Assembly: GCA_902490355.1 (NCBI GenBank)
Contig: CABUDN010000125.1
Span: 1 to 7,351 of the forward strand
Source: an uncultured Oscillibacter sp.
GTDB taxonomy: Bacteria > Bacillota > Clostridia > Oscillospirales > Oscillospiraceae
Length of the DNA stretch: 7,351 nt
Reading direction: 5' to 3'
The position numbers and the translations under genes were made by a program. Shown piece by piece: positions 1-6,166 of the stretch (the stretch's first letter is position 1; every line of letters begins with the position of its first letter). The notes beneath the pieces are model-generated. The model saw nothing but the letters and a program-made list of their open reading frames with translations. It made no database searches and was not told the DNA's origin.

Positions 1-86
1 TTGCCGACTACGGCATCTGCGGCGACCTGTTCAAGGTCACCCCCATGCTCACGGAGGCCATCCGCGCCGCCAAGGCCGCGAAGTAA
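1..86 (+). CDS. etfA: Electron transfer flavoprotein subunit alpha, C-terminal fragment
   Basis: Only the 3' end is present; codons are in frame from base 3 and the stop TAA is at 84-86. The 27 visible residues begin ADYGICGDLFKVTPMLTEAI and end in an Ala/Lys-rich helix. The D-Y-G-I-x-G-D-L-F-x-V-x-P-x-L-T-E-A-I pattern is the characteristic end of the EtfA/FixB family, part of its FAD-binding domain. EtfA pairs with EtfB to carry electrons between flavoprotein dehydrogenases and their acceptors; in Clostridia the pair often works with butyryl-CoA dehydrogenase in flavin-based bifurcation, but which dehydrogenase applies here cannot be seen. The gene is cut by the window edge, not by mutation. 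It is the last gene of its unit, since a hairpin terminator follows 22 bases after the stop. Confidence 0.86.
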   Translation, partial: ADYGICGDLFKVTPMLTEAIRAAKAAK

Positions 87-108
87 GGCTCCGGCATATT
101 CAAAAATC

Positions 109-154
109 AAACGCACATGCCCCGCCGGAGATCCCCGGCGGGGCATGTGCGTTT
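109..154. terminator. 20-bp perfect hairpin, terminator after etfA
   Basis: Bases 109-128 pair without mismatch with 135-154 around a 6-base loop (129-134). The GC-rich core (CCCCGCCGG) is flanked by AAA/TTT. On the plus strand the T run is short (TTT inside the stem, then CTATAAG). On the minus strand the stem is followed by TTTGATTTTT, a better U tract. It probably ends etfA transcription and may work in both directions. Confidence 0.72.
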
Positions 155-245
155 CTATAAGTTTCAGCATGTGCTCGAATCATTTCCGCCTGTGATGGGA
201 AGCAATATTGGAAAAGCGAAGGGAGAAAGTTTTTTCTAAAACAGA

Positions 246-274
246 TTGAAGCGCTGGGGAAAGGGAGTTACAAT
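246..274 (+). promoter_or_regulatory. Sigma-A type promoter of the patatin-like gene
   Basis: A -35 element TTGAAG (246-251) and a -10 element TACAAT (269-274) are separated by exactly 17 bases. Each matches the housekeeping consensus at 5 or 4 of 6 positions. The predicted transcript start is near 281, giving a 5' leader of about 70 nt before the ATG at 351. No other equally good promoter lies between the etfA terminator and this gene. Confidence 0.72.
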
Positions 275-284
275 AAAACCAAGC

Positions 285-311
285 GCCGGCGCGAGCCTGC
301 GCGGCACCGGC
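285..311 (+). other. GC-rich hairpin in the 5' leader of the patatin-like gene
   Basis: GCCGG (285-289) can pair with CCGGC (307-311), and CGCG (290-293) with CGCG (300-303), leaving a 3-base bulge and a 6-base loop. The same stretch also contains the perfect 10-base palindrome GCGCCGGCGC (283-292). It sits at the start of the predicted transcript and ends more than 20 bases before the Shine-Dalgarno site. It could stabilise the mRNA or be a protein site. No known riboswitch class is recognised. Confidence 0.3.
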
Positions 312-350
312 CTGCGGGTCTGGTGCTCTGAGAAAAGGAAGTGACCCTGT

Positions 351-1238
351 ATGAAAACCGGTTTGGTTTTGGAAGGCGGCGCATTTCGGACGATTTTTTC
401 CTCCGGCGTGTGCGACGCGTTATTGGATGCGCAGGTCCCCCTGCCGGATTATACGGTAGGGGTTTCCGCCGGAATTGCCTATGGCGTGAGTTATCTTTCC
501 CGGCAGAGCCGCCGGAATCTGAAGCTGCTGACGACCTTTGCCAACGACTCCCGCTATATGGGCGTGCGGAATTTTGTCAAACCGTCCAACCGCTGCTATT
601 TTGGACTGAAGTTTGCCTATGAGACCATTCCCAACCAGCTGGTGCCGTTTGATTATGATGCCTTTGCATCCTATCCCGGCACGGTGGAGGCGGTGGTGAC
701 CAATCTGGAGTCCGGTGAGGCAGAGTATCTGCCGGTTCCGCGGCGGGACGGACATAATCTGCTGCTGCAGGCCACCTGTGCCATTCCCATGATGTTCCCC
801 GTGATTTGGCTGGAGGGAAAACCCTATCTGGATGGCGGCTGTGCCGACCCGATTCCCTGGAAGCATGCCCTGGAACAGGGCTGTGACCGGGTTGTGGTGG
901 TGCTGACCCGGGAGCGGGACTACCGCAAACGGGCAGATGGAACCCTTCGGGTGCTGGACCGGGTGTTTCGCCAGTATCCCCGTTTCCTTGCAACCATGCA
1001 TGCCCGGGCGGAGGCATACAACCGCGGCCGGGAAGAATTGTTTGCGATGGAGAAAGCGGGGCGGATTCTGGTCATTGCACCGGAGGATACTCTGGGCTGC
1101 CGTCGGACGGAGCGGGATCTGGAGGTGATCCGGGCGCTTTGGCAATCCGGCTATTTTGCAGGACAGGATCGGGCGGAGGAGATCCGGACCTTCTGGTGCG
1201 GACCGTCTGAGCCGGAAGGTGCGCCTGCCCCGCAGTGA
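351..1238 (+). CDS. Patatin-like phospholipase family protein
   Basis: A 295-residue protein with the complete patatin signature. The oxyanion-hole loop EGGAFR is at residues 8-13, the nucleophile elbow GVSAG at 37-41 puts the catalytic serine at 39, and the DGG motif at 161-163 supplies the catalytic aspartate 161. This serine-aspartate dyad is the hallmark of patatin acyl hydrolases, which release fatty acids from phospholipids or other lipid esters. The length suits the small stand-alone bacterial branch (RssA/YjjU-like); no extra domain, signal peptide or clear membrane segment is visible, so a cytosolic enzyme is likely. The substrate cannot be told. The start at 351 is supported by AAAGGAA at 334-340, 10 bases upstream, and by conservation from residue 4 onward. 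The C-terminal 15 residues are Pro/Glu-rich and look unstructured. It has its own promoter and appears monocistronic: 252 bases separate it from the next gene. Confidence 0.93.
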   Translation: MKTGLVLEGGAFRTIFSSGVCDALLDAQVPLPDYTVGVSAGIAYGVSYLSRQSRRNLKLLTTFANDSRYMGVRNFVKPSNRCYFGLKFAYETIPNQLVPFDYDAFASYPGTVEAVVTNLESGEAEYLPVPRRDGHNLLLQATCAIPMMFPVIWLEGKPYLDGGCADPIPWKHALEQGCDRVVVVLTRERDYRKRADGTLRVLDRVFRQYPRFLATMHARAEAYNRGREELFAMEKAGRILVIAPEDTLGCRRTERDLEVIRALWQSGYFAGQDRAEEIRTFWCGPSEPEGAPAPQ

Positions 1239-1244
1239 AAATAG

Positions 1245-1279
1245 CCAAAAAGTTTCTGTACTTTTGACAAACTTTTTGG
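1245..1279. repeat. 11-bp perfect inverted repeat after the patatin-like gene
   Basis: CCAAAAAGTTT (1245-1255) is the exact reverse complement of AAACTTTTTGG (1269-1279), with a 13-base spacer (1256-1268). It lies 6 bases past the patatin stop codon. The AT-rich stem and the lack of a following T run make it a poor intrinsic terminator, though it may end or protect the mRNA. It could instead be an operator for the downstream Na/Pi gene, about 95 bases upstream of its likely start site. Confidence 0.55.
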
Positions 1280-1306
1280 AATTTGAACGGGATGCCCTGA
1301 AAAACT

Positions 1307-1323
1307 TTTACGCATTTTTTACA
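1307..1323 (+). promoter_or_regulatory. Two Pho-box-like hexamers, possible PhoP/PhoB site
   Basis: TTTACG (1307-1312) and TTTACA (1318-1323) repeat with an 11-base period. In Bacillus, PhoP-binding Pho boxes are direct TT(A/C/T)A(C/T)A-like hexamers with about 11-base spacing upstream of phosphate-starvation genes. The pair lies about 45-60 bases upstream of the predicted transcript start of a phosphate transporter gene, which makes the match biologically sensible. The region is AT-rich, so such hexamers could occur by chance. Confidence 0.27.
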
Positions 1324-1340
1324 AAAATCGACTTACGCTC

Positions 1341-1369
1341 TTCCTTCTGCGTGGCTTTGCATATATAAT
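1341..1369 (+). promoter_or_regulatory. Probable promoter of the Na/Pi cotransporter gene
   Basis: A perfect -10 hexamer TATAAT lies at 1364-1369. At the ideal 17-base distance the -35 position reads TTCCTT (1341-1346), which matches only TT of the consensus. The transcript would start near 1376 and carry a leader of about 115 nt. A perfect -10 with a weak -35 is typical of promoters that need an activator, which fits the Pho-like repeats just upstream. Confidence 0.5.
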
Positions 1370-1397
1370 AGGTTTGTTACATAAGCATATCTGATCG

Positions 1398-1430
1398 GCG
1401 CCATTAGCAGCCCCCGGCAGCTGATGGTGC
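1398..1430 (+). other. Leader hairpin upstream of the Na/Pi cotransporter gene
   Basis: GCGCCATTAGC (1398-1408) can pair with GCTGATGGTGC (1420-1430): nine Watson-Crick pairs plus two G-U wobbles, which form only in RNA, around an 11-base C-rich loop. TTTCC follows directly, a poor U tract, so this is not a clear attenuator. It falls within the predicted 5' untranslated region. I do not recognise it as a named riboswitch. Confidence 0.38.
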
Positions 1431-1490
1431 TTTCCTTGCGGTGCTGTGTGAACAGAATCGGAATACGGGAACGGAAAAAGGAGCATTGGT

Positions 1491-3239
1491 ATGGACATCT
1501 TTTCTGTCTTAACCCTCTGCGGCGGCTTGGCCTTCTTCCTCTATGGCATGACCACCATGTCCAAGAGTCTGGAGAAAATGGCCGGCGGCAAACTGGAACG
1601 TCTTTTGAAGCGCATGACCTCCAACCCCTTCAAGAGCCTGCTGCTGGGTGCGGGCATCACCATCGCCATTCAGTCCTCCTCCGCTATGACCGTCATGCTG
1701 GTGGGCTTGGTGAACTCCGGCGTGATGGAACTGGGGCAGACCATCGGTGTGATCATGGGTTCCAATATCGGAACCACCCTCACGGCATGGATCTTATCCC
1801 TTACGGGAATTGAGAGCGAAAATGTGCTCATCAATCTCCTCAAGCCGGAAAACTTCTCTCCTGTGGTGGCGCTGGCGGGCATCATTTTGATCATGGGCTC
1901 CAAAAAGCAAAAGCGCCGGGACATCGGCCGGATCATGGTGGGCTTTTCCATCCTGATGTACGGCATGGAGCTGATGAAAGAGGCGGTGAGCCCCCTGGCG
2001 GATATGCCGGAGTTTTCCAGTATGCTCACGGCCTTCAACAATCCGCTGCTGGGTGTGTTGGTAGGAGCGGTCTTTACCGGTGTGATCCAGTCCTCCGCTG
2101 CTTCTGTGGGCATCCTGCAGGCACTGGCCCTGACCGGGTCCATTACCTATGGCATGGCCATTCCCATCATCATGGGACAGAATATCGGCACCTGTGTGAC
2201 GGCCCTGCTCAGCTCCATTGGCGTCAACCGCAATGCCAAGCGGGTAGCGGTGATTCACATTTCCTTCAACATCATCGGCACGGTGGTTTGCCTGATTTTG
2301 TTCTATGGCGGCAACATGATTTTCCACTTTGGGTTTATGGACGCTCCTACGGGCGCGGTGGGAATTGCATTCTGCCATACGGTGTTCAATGTGCTCACGA
2401 CCGTGCTGCTGCTGCCCTTCTCCCGCCAGCTGGAACAGCTGGCGCGGAGATTGGTGCGGACGGAAAACAAGACCGAGCAGTTCGCATTTCTGGATCCCCT
2501 GCTGATGCGCACACCCGGCGTGGCCATCAGCGAGTGTGTGTCCATGGCCAACCGGATGGGCGTGCTGGCGCACGAGACGATGCTCCTGGCCCTGGAACAG
2601 CTGCCTGCATACAGCGAAGAGCGGGAGACGCAGATCCTGACCAATGAGGACAAGCTGGATACCTATGAGGACCGGCTGGGCTCCTATCTGGTGGAGATCT
2701 CGCAGCACGGCGTATCCATGAGTGATATTCAGACGGTTTCCCGGCTGCTGCACGCCATTGGGGACTTTGAGCGCATTGGCGATCACGCCCTCAATTTGCA
2801 GGAGTCTGCCCAGGAGCTTCATGAAAAGGAACTGCAGTTCTCGGATTCCGCCAAAGAGGAGCTGCATGTGCTGCTGGAAGCTCTGCGGGATATCATGGAT
2901 GACGCGTTCCACTGCTTTGTGGAGGATGATGTTCAGGCAGCTTTGGTGGTGGAGCCTTTGGAGGAAACCATTGATCAGATTATTGAGGAAATCCGGATGC
3001 GCCACATCCGCCGCCTTCAGACGGGAGAGTGCACCATTCAGCTGGGATTCATTCTCAACGATCTGCTGACCAATATTGAGCGGGTTTCCGACCACTGCTC
3101 CAACATTGCGGTGAGCATTGTGGAGGAGAAGGACGGCAGTCTGGAGCGCCATTCCTACCTTCATGATGTCAAGGAAGGCGGCAGTTTTTCTGCCGATGTG
3201 AAACGGGATCTGAAAAAATACCGGCTGCCTCAGGCATAA
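1491..3239 (+). CDS. Na/Pi cotransporter family protein with C-terminal PhoU-like domain
   Basis: A 582-residue membrane protein of the type II sodium-phosphate symporter (NptA/PNaS) family, expected to import inorganic phosphate with Na+. The membrane part (about residues 1-310) carries two inverted family repeats: QSSSA at 61-65 followed by GSNIGTT at 90-96, and QSSAAS at 200-205 followed by GQNIGTC at 229-235. The soluble part (about 340-560) is helical and PhoU-like, with the E/D-rich metal-binding patterns DFERIGDH (425-432) and NIERVSDH (528-535). The two-part layout and length are normal for bacterial Na/Pi-PhoU fusions; the PhoU part is thought to sense or regulate transport. The start is set by AAAAAGGAG (1475-1483), 7 bases before the ATG. 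The gene is monocistronic, closed by a hairpin terminator 8 bases after its stop. Its upstream region has possible Pho boxes, so phosphate control is plausible but unproven. Confidence 0.95.
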   Translation: MDIFSVLTLCGGLAFFLYGMTTMSKSLEKMAGGKLERLLKRMTSNPFKSLLLGAGITIAIQSSSAMTVMLVGLVNSGVMELGQTIGVIMGSNIGTTLTAWILSLTGIESENVLINLLKPENFSPVVALAGIILIMGSKKQKRRDIGRIMVGFSILMYGMELMKEAVSPLADMPEFSSMLTAFNNPLLGVLVGAVFTGVIQSSAASVGILQALALTGSITYGMAIPIIMGQNIGTCVTALLSSIGVNRNAKRVAVIHISFNIIGTVVCLILFYGGNMIFHFGFMDAPTGAVGIAFCHTVFNVLTTVLLLPFSRQLEQLARRLVRTENKTEQFAFLDPLLMRTPGVAISECVSMANRMGVLAHETMLLALEQLPAYSEERETQILTNEDKLDTYEDRLGSYLVEISQHGVSMSDIQTVSRLLHAIGDFERIGDHALNLQESAQELHEKELQFSDSAKEELHVLLEALRDIMDDAFHCFVEDDVQAALVVEPLEETIDQIIEEIRMRHIRRLQTGECTIQLGFILNDLLTNIERVSDHCSNIAVSIVEEKDGSLERHSYLHDVKEGGSFSADVKRDLKKYRLPQA

Positions 3240-3247
3240 AATTGGAC

Positions 3248-3286
3248 AAGCCCCCGCGCAAACCACTGCGCGGGGGCTTTGTGTTT
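3248..3286. terminator. Hairpin terminator between the convergent Na/Pi and degV-family genes
   Basis: A 13-bp perfect stem pairs 3248-3260 with 3267-3279 around the loop AACCAC (3261-3266). It is GC-rich (CCCCCGCGC) and followed on the plus strand by TTTGTGTTT. On the minus strand the tail is TTGTCCAATTT, weaker but usable. With the Na/Pi stop at 3239 and the degV-family stop at 3293, it probably serves both genes. Confidence 0.85.
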
Positions 3287-3292
3287 CAAAGG

Positions 3293-4138
3293 TCAGTATC
3301 CCACAATCAGACCCTTTTCCATGGCGTAAAAACTGGTCAGGCCGCGGCAGGAGAGAATGTCCACGCTCTTGACCGGCAGGGACGTCAAAATCTGCTCCTT
3401 CAGGGCCAGCGCACCGGCCAGGTTCTCACAGTGAGAAATCACCACCTCCGCACCGGCGCAGTCCTTGCTGGCACTCATCAGTGCGGCAATGGCCCGGTAG
3501 GTCTTTTGCTCTCCGCGGGCTTTGTCCGCAACATGGATGGTTCCCTGTGGGGTGGCGTCGGCGATGACGTGGATTCCGAGGGAATGCAGAAGGGTTCCCA
3601 CCAGAGGACGCATCCGGCCGTTTTTGATGAGATTGTCGAAGTTCTCCAGCGTAAAACAGGTCCGCAGAGAGGCCTGATACATCCGCAGTTGGGCGCACAG
3701 ATCCTCAAAGTCCACGTTGGGGTCCGCCTCGATCAATGCCTGCGCCCGGCGCACCAGCAAAACCATGGCGCCGGCGGTGGACTTGGAGTCAATCACGCAG
3801 ATCTGCTTGTCCGGATATTCTTCCAGAGTCAGCTCACGGCCCATCACCGCGGCATTATAGGTGCCGGAGAGATTGGCCGAAATGGTAAAGCAGATTGTCC
3901 GGTCTCCCTTTTCAAACGCCCGGGCAAAAGCGGCAGGGGAGGGGCAGGCGGTGGAGGAGGCGGATTTTTCCGCTGCCATGGCCTGCAGCAGATCGGGGAC
4001 CTCCAGCTGATCGTTGTCCAAAAACTCACGGGCACCTACCTGGAGGCGCAGTGGCACGGTTTCAAATTGGACGGATTCGCTCTTGACGTCCGTCGCGCGC
4101 AGATCACAGCTGCTGTCGCACACGATGTTCCAGACCAT
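3293..4138 (-). CDS. DegV family protein (probable fatty-acid-binding, FakB-like)
   Basis: A 281-residue protein of DegV-family length. Proteins of this family bind a single fatty acid; FakB members present it to the FakA kinase, which makes acyl-phosphate for phospholipid synthesis. Visible motifs in order: VCDSSCDL near the N-terminus (6-13), STACPSP (62-68) with the ligand-contacting threonine, SGTYNAA (91-97) with the ligand-contacting serine, IDSKSTAGAMVLLV (116-129), and NGRMRPLVGTLLHSLGI (173-189) with the family arginine. The C-terminus is unusual: it ends CRGLTSFYAMEKGLIVGY, without the histidine-containing HxGPG-like motif usually found there. The start is set by AAGGAG (complement of 4145-4150), 6 bases before the ATG. 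It is transcribed alone from a near-consensus promoter. Without a fakA neighbour, calling it FakB would be too firm. Confidence 0.93.
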   Translation of the reverse strand: MVWNIVCDSSCDLRATDVKSESVQFETVPLRLQVGAREFLDNDQLEVPDLLQAMAAEKSASSTACPSPAAFARAFEKGDRTICFTISANLSGTYNAAVMGRELTLEEYPDKQICVIDSKSTAGAMVLLVRRAQALIEADPNVDFEDLCAQLRMYQASLRTCFTLENFDNLIKNGRMRPLVGTLLHSLGIHVIADATPQGTIHVADKARGEQKTYRAIAALMSASKDCAGAEVVISHCENLAGALALKEQILTSLPVKSVDILSCRGLTSFYAMEKGLIVGY

Positions 4139-4182
4139 ATGAATCTCCTTGTAATATAGTTTTTAATACCATATTTTTCACT

Positions 4183-4211
4183 ATCATACAGCGTCCCCAA
4201 GCATTTGTCAA
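4183..4211 (-). promoter_or_regulatory. Sigma-A type promoter of the degV-family gene
   Basis: Read on the minus strand, TTGACA (complement of 4206-4211) and TATGAT (complement of 4183-4188) are separated by exactly 17 bases. The -35 is perfect and the -10 matches 5 of 6. The transcript would start near 4176, leaving a short AT-rich leader of about 38 nt to the ATG. ATAGT/ACTAT arms flank part of this leader (4155-4184), but the dyad is short. Confidence 0.82.
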
Positions 4212-4253
4212 TGGCAAAGCGTGAGCGGTACAAAAGTGTATCTTCCGGAGCGC

Positions 4254-4282
4254 TTGACAAGTAAGGAAGGGAATGGTAAGGT
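4254..4282 (+). promoter_or_regulatory. Probable promoter of the marR-MATE operon
   Basis: A perfect -35 TTGACA (4254-4259) is followed after 17 bases by TAAGGT (4277-4282), a weak -10 that keeps only the first TA and last T of the consensus. The transcript would start near 4289, about 45 bases before the marR ATG. The weak -10 would give low output. It is back to back with the degV-family promoter, with about 42 bases between the two -35 elements. Confidence 0.5.
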
Positions 4283-4289
4283 AAGCAAT

Positions 4290-4318
4290 GTTCTGAAAAG
4301 AACTGTTTTAAAAAGAAC
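4290..4318 (+). promoter_or_regulatory. Candidate MarR operator upstream of marR
   Basis: GTTCT (4290-4294) and AGAAC (4299-4303) form a dyad with a 4-base centre. The half AAAAGAAC (4296-4303) recurs exactly at 4311-4318, a 15-base period. The cluster covers the predicted transcription start and ends just before the Shine-Dalgarno site. MarR proteins commonly repress their own operons through short AT-rich dyads at this position. Assignment to this MarR is an inference. Confidence 0.38.
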
Positions 4319-4333
4319 GATAGGAGGCACTCT

Positions 4334-4783
4334 ATGGCGATTACGCATACCAGACTGCTGCAGTTTTATCAGAATTTCGGGAAGTTTTACACCTGGCAGT
4401 TTGCACCCTTGCTGGAGCGGACGGGTCTTTCCATGCGGGAGATGAATGTGCTGCTGTTTCTGGCCAATAATCCGCAGTATGATACGGCACGGGATGTGAC
4501 GGAATTCCGGGGATTGAGCAAGTCACAGGTGTCTCAGGCGGTGGAACTGCTGGTAGCGGAGGGACTGGTGTCCCGGACACCGGACAGCTCGGATCGCCGG
4601 GTGGTGCATCTGAGTCTGACCGAGGAAGCCGGACCGCTGGCCCGGGAAGCGCAGGCTCTGCAAAACAGCTGTGCGGCCCGGCTGCTGTCCGGGTTTGGAC
4701 CGAAGGAATCCGACCAGCTGCTGACCTTTTTGGAGCGTGTGCTGGAAAATGGCAGGATCCTCGCGGAGGAGGCGGGCAGATGA
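4334..4783 (+). CDS. MarR family winged-helix transcriptional regulator
   Basis: A 149-residue protein, a normal MarR length. The N-terminal helices (about 4-30) would form the dimer interface. The winged helix-turn-helix spans about 34-97: the recognition helix lies near LSKSQVSQAVELLVAEGLV (61-79), and the wing carries DSSDRRVVHLSLTEEA (84-99), where the Asp-Arg-Arg pattern is a family hallmark. The C-terminal helices (about 103-147) complete the dimerisation region. Members usually bind DNA as dimers and let go when a phenolic, drug-like or oxidising ligand binds. TAGGAGG (4321-4327) sits 6 bases before the ATG. Its stop overlaps the start of the MATE gene (ATGA at 4780-4783), so the two are translationally coupled and it most likely controls that exporter and itself. 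It might also act on the divergent degV-family gene. The ligand cannot be read from the sequence. Confidence 0.94.
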   Translation: MAITHTRLLQFYQNFGKFYTWQFAPLLERTGLSMREMNVLLFLANNPQYDTARDVTEFRGLSKSQVSQAVELLVAEGLVSRTPDSSDRRVVHLSLTEEAGPLAREAQALQNSCAARLLSGFGPKESDQLLTFLERVLENGRILAEEAGR

Positions 4784-6165
4784 ACACAAACAACGGGACG
4801 GATCTGGGGAGCGGAAGTGTCGGCAAGCTGCTGTTTTCCCTGGCGCTGCCCACTATTACATCCCAGATCGTCAATATGCTTTACAATCTGGTGGACCGGG
4901 TTTACATTGGTCACATGCAGCCGGCGGAGACGGTGGGAAAGCTGGCGCTGACAGGCGTCGGAGTCTGCCTGCCCATCATTATGGTGATCTCAGCCTTTGC
5001 GGCGCTGCTGGCCATGGGTGGCGCGCCCCGGGCCTCCATTGAGGAAGGACGGGGAAACAGCGGCGAAGCAGAGCGGATTATGGGCAACTGCTTTGCCATG
5101 CTGGTGATCGTCTCCCTGGTGCTGACCGTGGTGTTCCGGGTGTTTGCCCGGCCGATGCTCATGACCTTCGGCGCCAGTGAAAATACCATCGGCTATGCGC
5201 TGGAGTACATGCAGATCTACGCGCTGGGCACTGCCTTTGTGGAGATCACCCTGGGAATGAACGCGTTCATTACCGCCCAGGGCTTTACTACGGTGAGCAT
5301 GAAAACCGTGCTCATCGGTGCGATTTTGAATACGATTCTGGATCCTATTTTTATTTTCGGATTCAATTTGGGAGTGCGGGGTGCGGCCCTGGCCACCATT
5401 TTGTCCCAGGCGGTATCCATGATATGGGTGCTCCGGTTTTTGCTGGGGAAGAAAACCAAGTGGCGGCTGCGGCGGGAACTGCTCCGGCCCAAGGCAAAGG
5501 TGGTGCTGCCCTGTCTGGCGCTGGGCATGTCACCGTTTATCATGCAGTCCACGGAGAGCCTGATCGCTGTGTGCTTCAACGCGTCGCTGTACCAGTATGG
5601 CGGGGACATCGCCGTCGGCGCCATGACCGTGCTCACCAGCATCATGCAGTTTGCCATGATGCCCCTGCAGGGGCTGACCCAGGGGGCACAGCCCATTGTC
5701 AGCTATAACTACGGAGCCCGAAATGCCCAGCGGGTGCGGGCGGCGTTCCGCTGTCTGCTGCGGGCCTGCGTGACCTATTCCCTGCTTTTGTGGGCTCTGG
5801 TGCAGCTGTTCCCCCGCATGTTCATTTTAATGTTCAACAGCAGCCCGGAGCTGGTGGAGTATGCCTCCTGGGCGCTGCGGATCTACATGGCGGCCACCGG
5901 CATTTTTGGCGTGCAGATTGCCTGCCAGCAGACCTTTGTGGCCCTGGGCAACGCCAAGACATCCCTGTTTTTGGCGGTGCTGCGGAAGATCATTTTGCTG
6001 ATTCCGCTCATCTACATTCTGCCGCACTTCTTTGCCGACAAGGCCTTTGCCGTCTTCCTGGCGGAGCCGGTGGCGGATGTGCTGGCCGTGCTGACCACGT
6101 CCACCATGTTTGCCTTCCAGTTCAAGCGCAGCATGGCGGAACTGGAAAAACATCCGGAACTGTGA
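4780..6165 (+). CDS. MATE family efflux transporter (MepA-like)
   Basis: A 461-residue multi-pass membrane protein, normal for the MATE family, with hydrophobic stretches consistent with 12 helices in two six-helix halves. Motifs typical of the MepA-like branch include YNLVDRVYIG (35-44), GNCFAMLVIV (102-111), LNTILDPIFIFG (183-194) in the first half, and GLTQGAQPIVSYNYGA (298-313) plus AEPVADVLA (428-436) in the second. MATE proteins export cationic drugs, dyes or metabolites in exchange for Na+ or H+; which ion and substrate apply here is not visible. The start is set by AGGAGG (4767-4772), 7 bases before the ATG, inside the end of marR. The 4-base overlap with marR strongly suggests co-transcription and control by that regulator. 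A strong terminator begins 2 bases after the stop, so it is the last gene of the operon. Confidence 0.95.
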   Translation: MNTNNGTDLGSGSVGKLLFSLALPTITSQIVNMLYNLVDRVYIGHMQPAETVGKLALTGVGVCLPIIMVISAFAALLAMGGAPRASIEEGRGNSGEAERIMGNCFAMLVIVSLVLTVVFRVFARPMLMTFGASENTIGYALEYMQIYALGTAFVEITLGMNAFITAQGFTTVSMKTVLIGAILNTILDPIFIFGFNLGVRGAALATILSQAVSMIWVLRFLLGKKTKWRLRRELLRPKAKVVLPCLALGMSPFIMQSTESLIAVCFNASLYQYGGDIAVGAMTVLTSIMQFAMMPLQGLTQGAQPIVSYNYGARNAQRVRAAFRCLLRACVTYSLLLWALVQLFPRMFILMFNSSPELVEYASWALRIYMAATGIFGVQIACQQTFVALGNAKTSLFLAVLRKIILLIPLIYILPHFFADKAFAVFLAEPVADVLAVLTTSTMFAFQFKRSMAELEKHPEL

Positions 6166-6166
6166 G

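Noticed and set aside
420..1145. 241-codon minus-strand frame opposite the patatin-like gene
   Set aside because: No recognisable domain and no Shine-Dalgarno site or promoter found; the plus-strand patatin has all catalytic motifs.
1264..1292. TTGACA at 1264-1269 as a -35 for the Na/Pi gene
   Set aside because: At 16-18 bases downstream there is only ACGGGA-like sequence, with no acceptable -10; part of it also lies in the inverted repeat.
1156..1368. 70-codon plus-strand frame overlapping the end of the patatin-like gene
   Set aside because: It is out of frame with the patatin gene, has no Shine-Dalgarno site and runs through the AT-rich control region.
1794..3266. 490-codon open frame on the minus strand opposite the Na/Pi gene
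   Set aside because: The translation is rich in His, Gln and Arg and has no family resemblance, while the plus strand encodes a complete transporter with clear motifs. It is a GC-bias shadow.
3242..4159. 305-codon open frame on the plus strand opposite the degV-family gene
   Set aside because: It begins inside the terminator region and is Gly/His/Gln-rich without motifs; the minus-strand DegV reading has family motifs, a Shine-Dalgarno site and a promoter.
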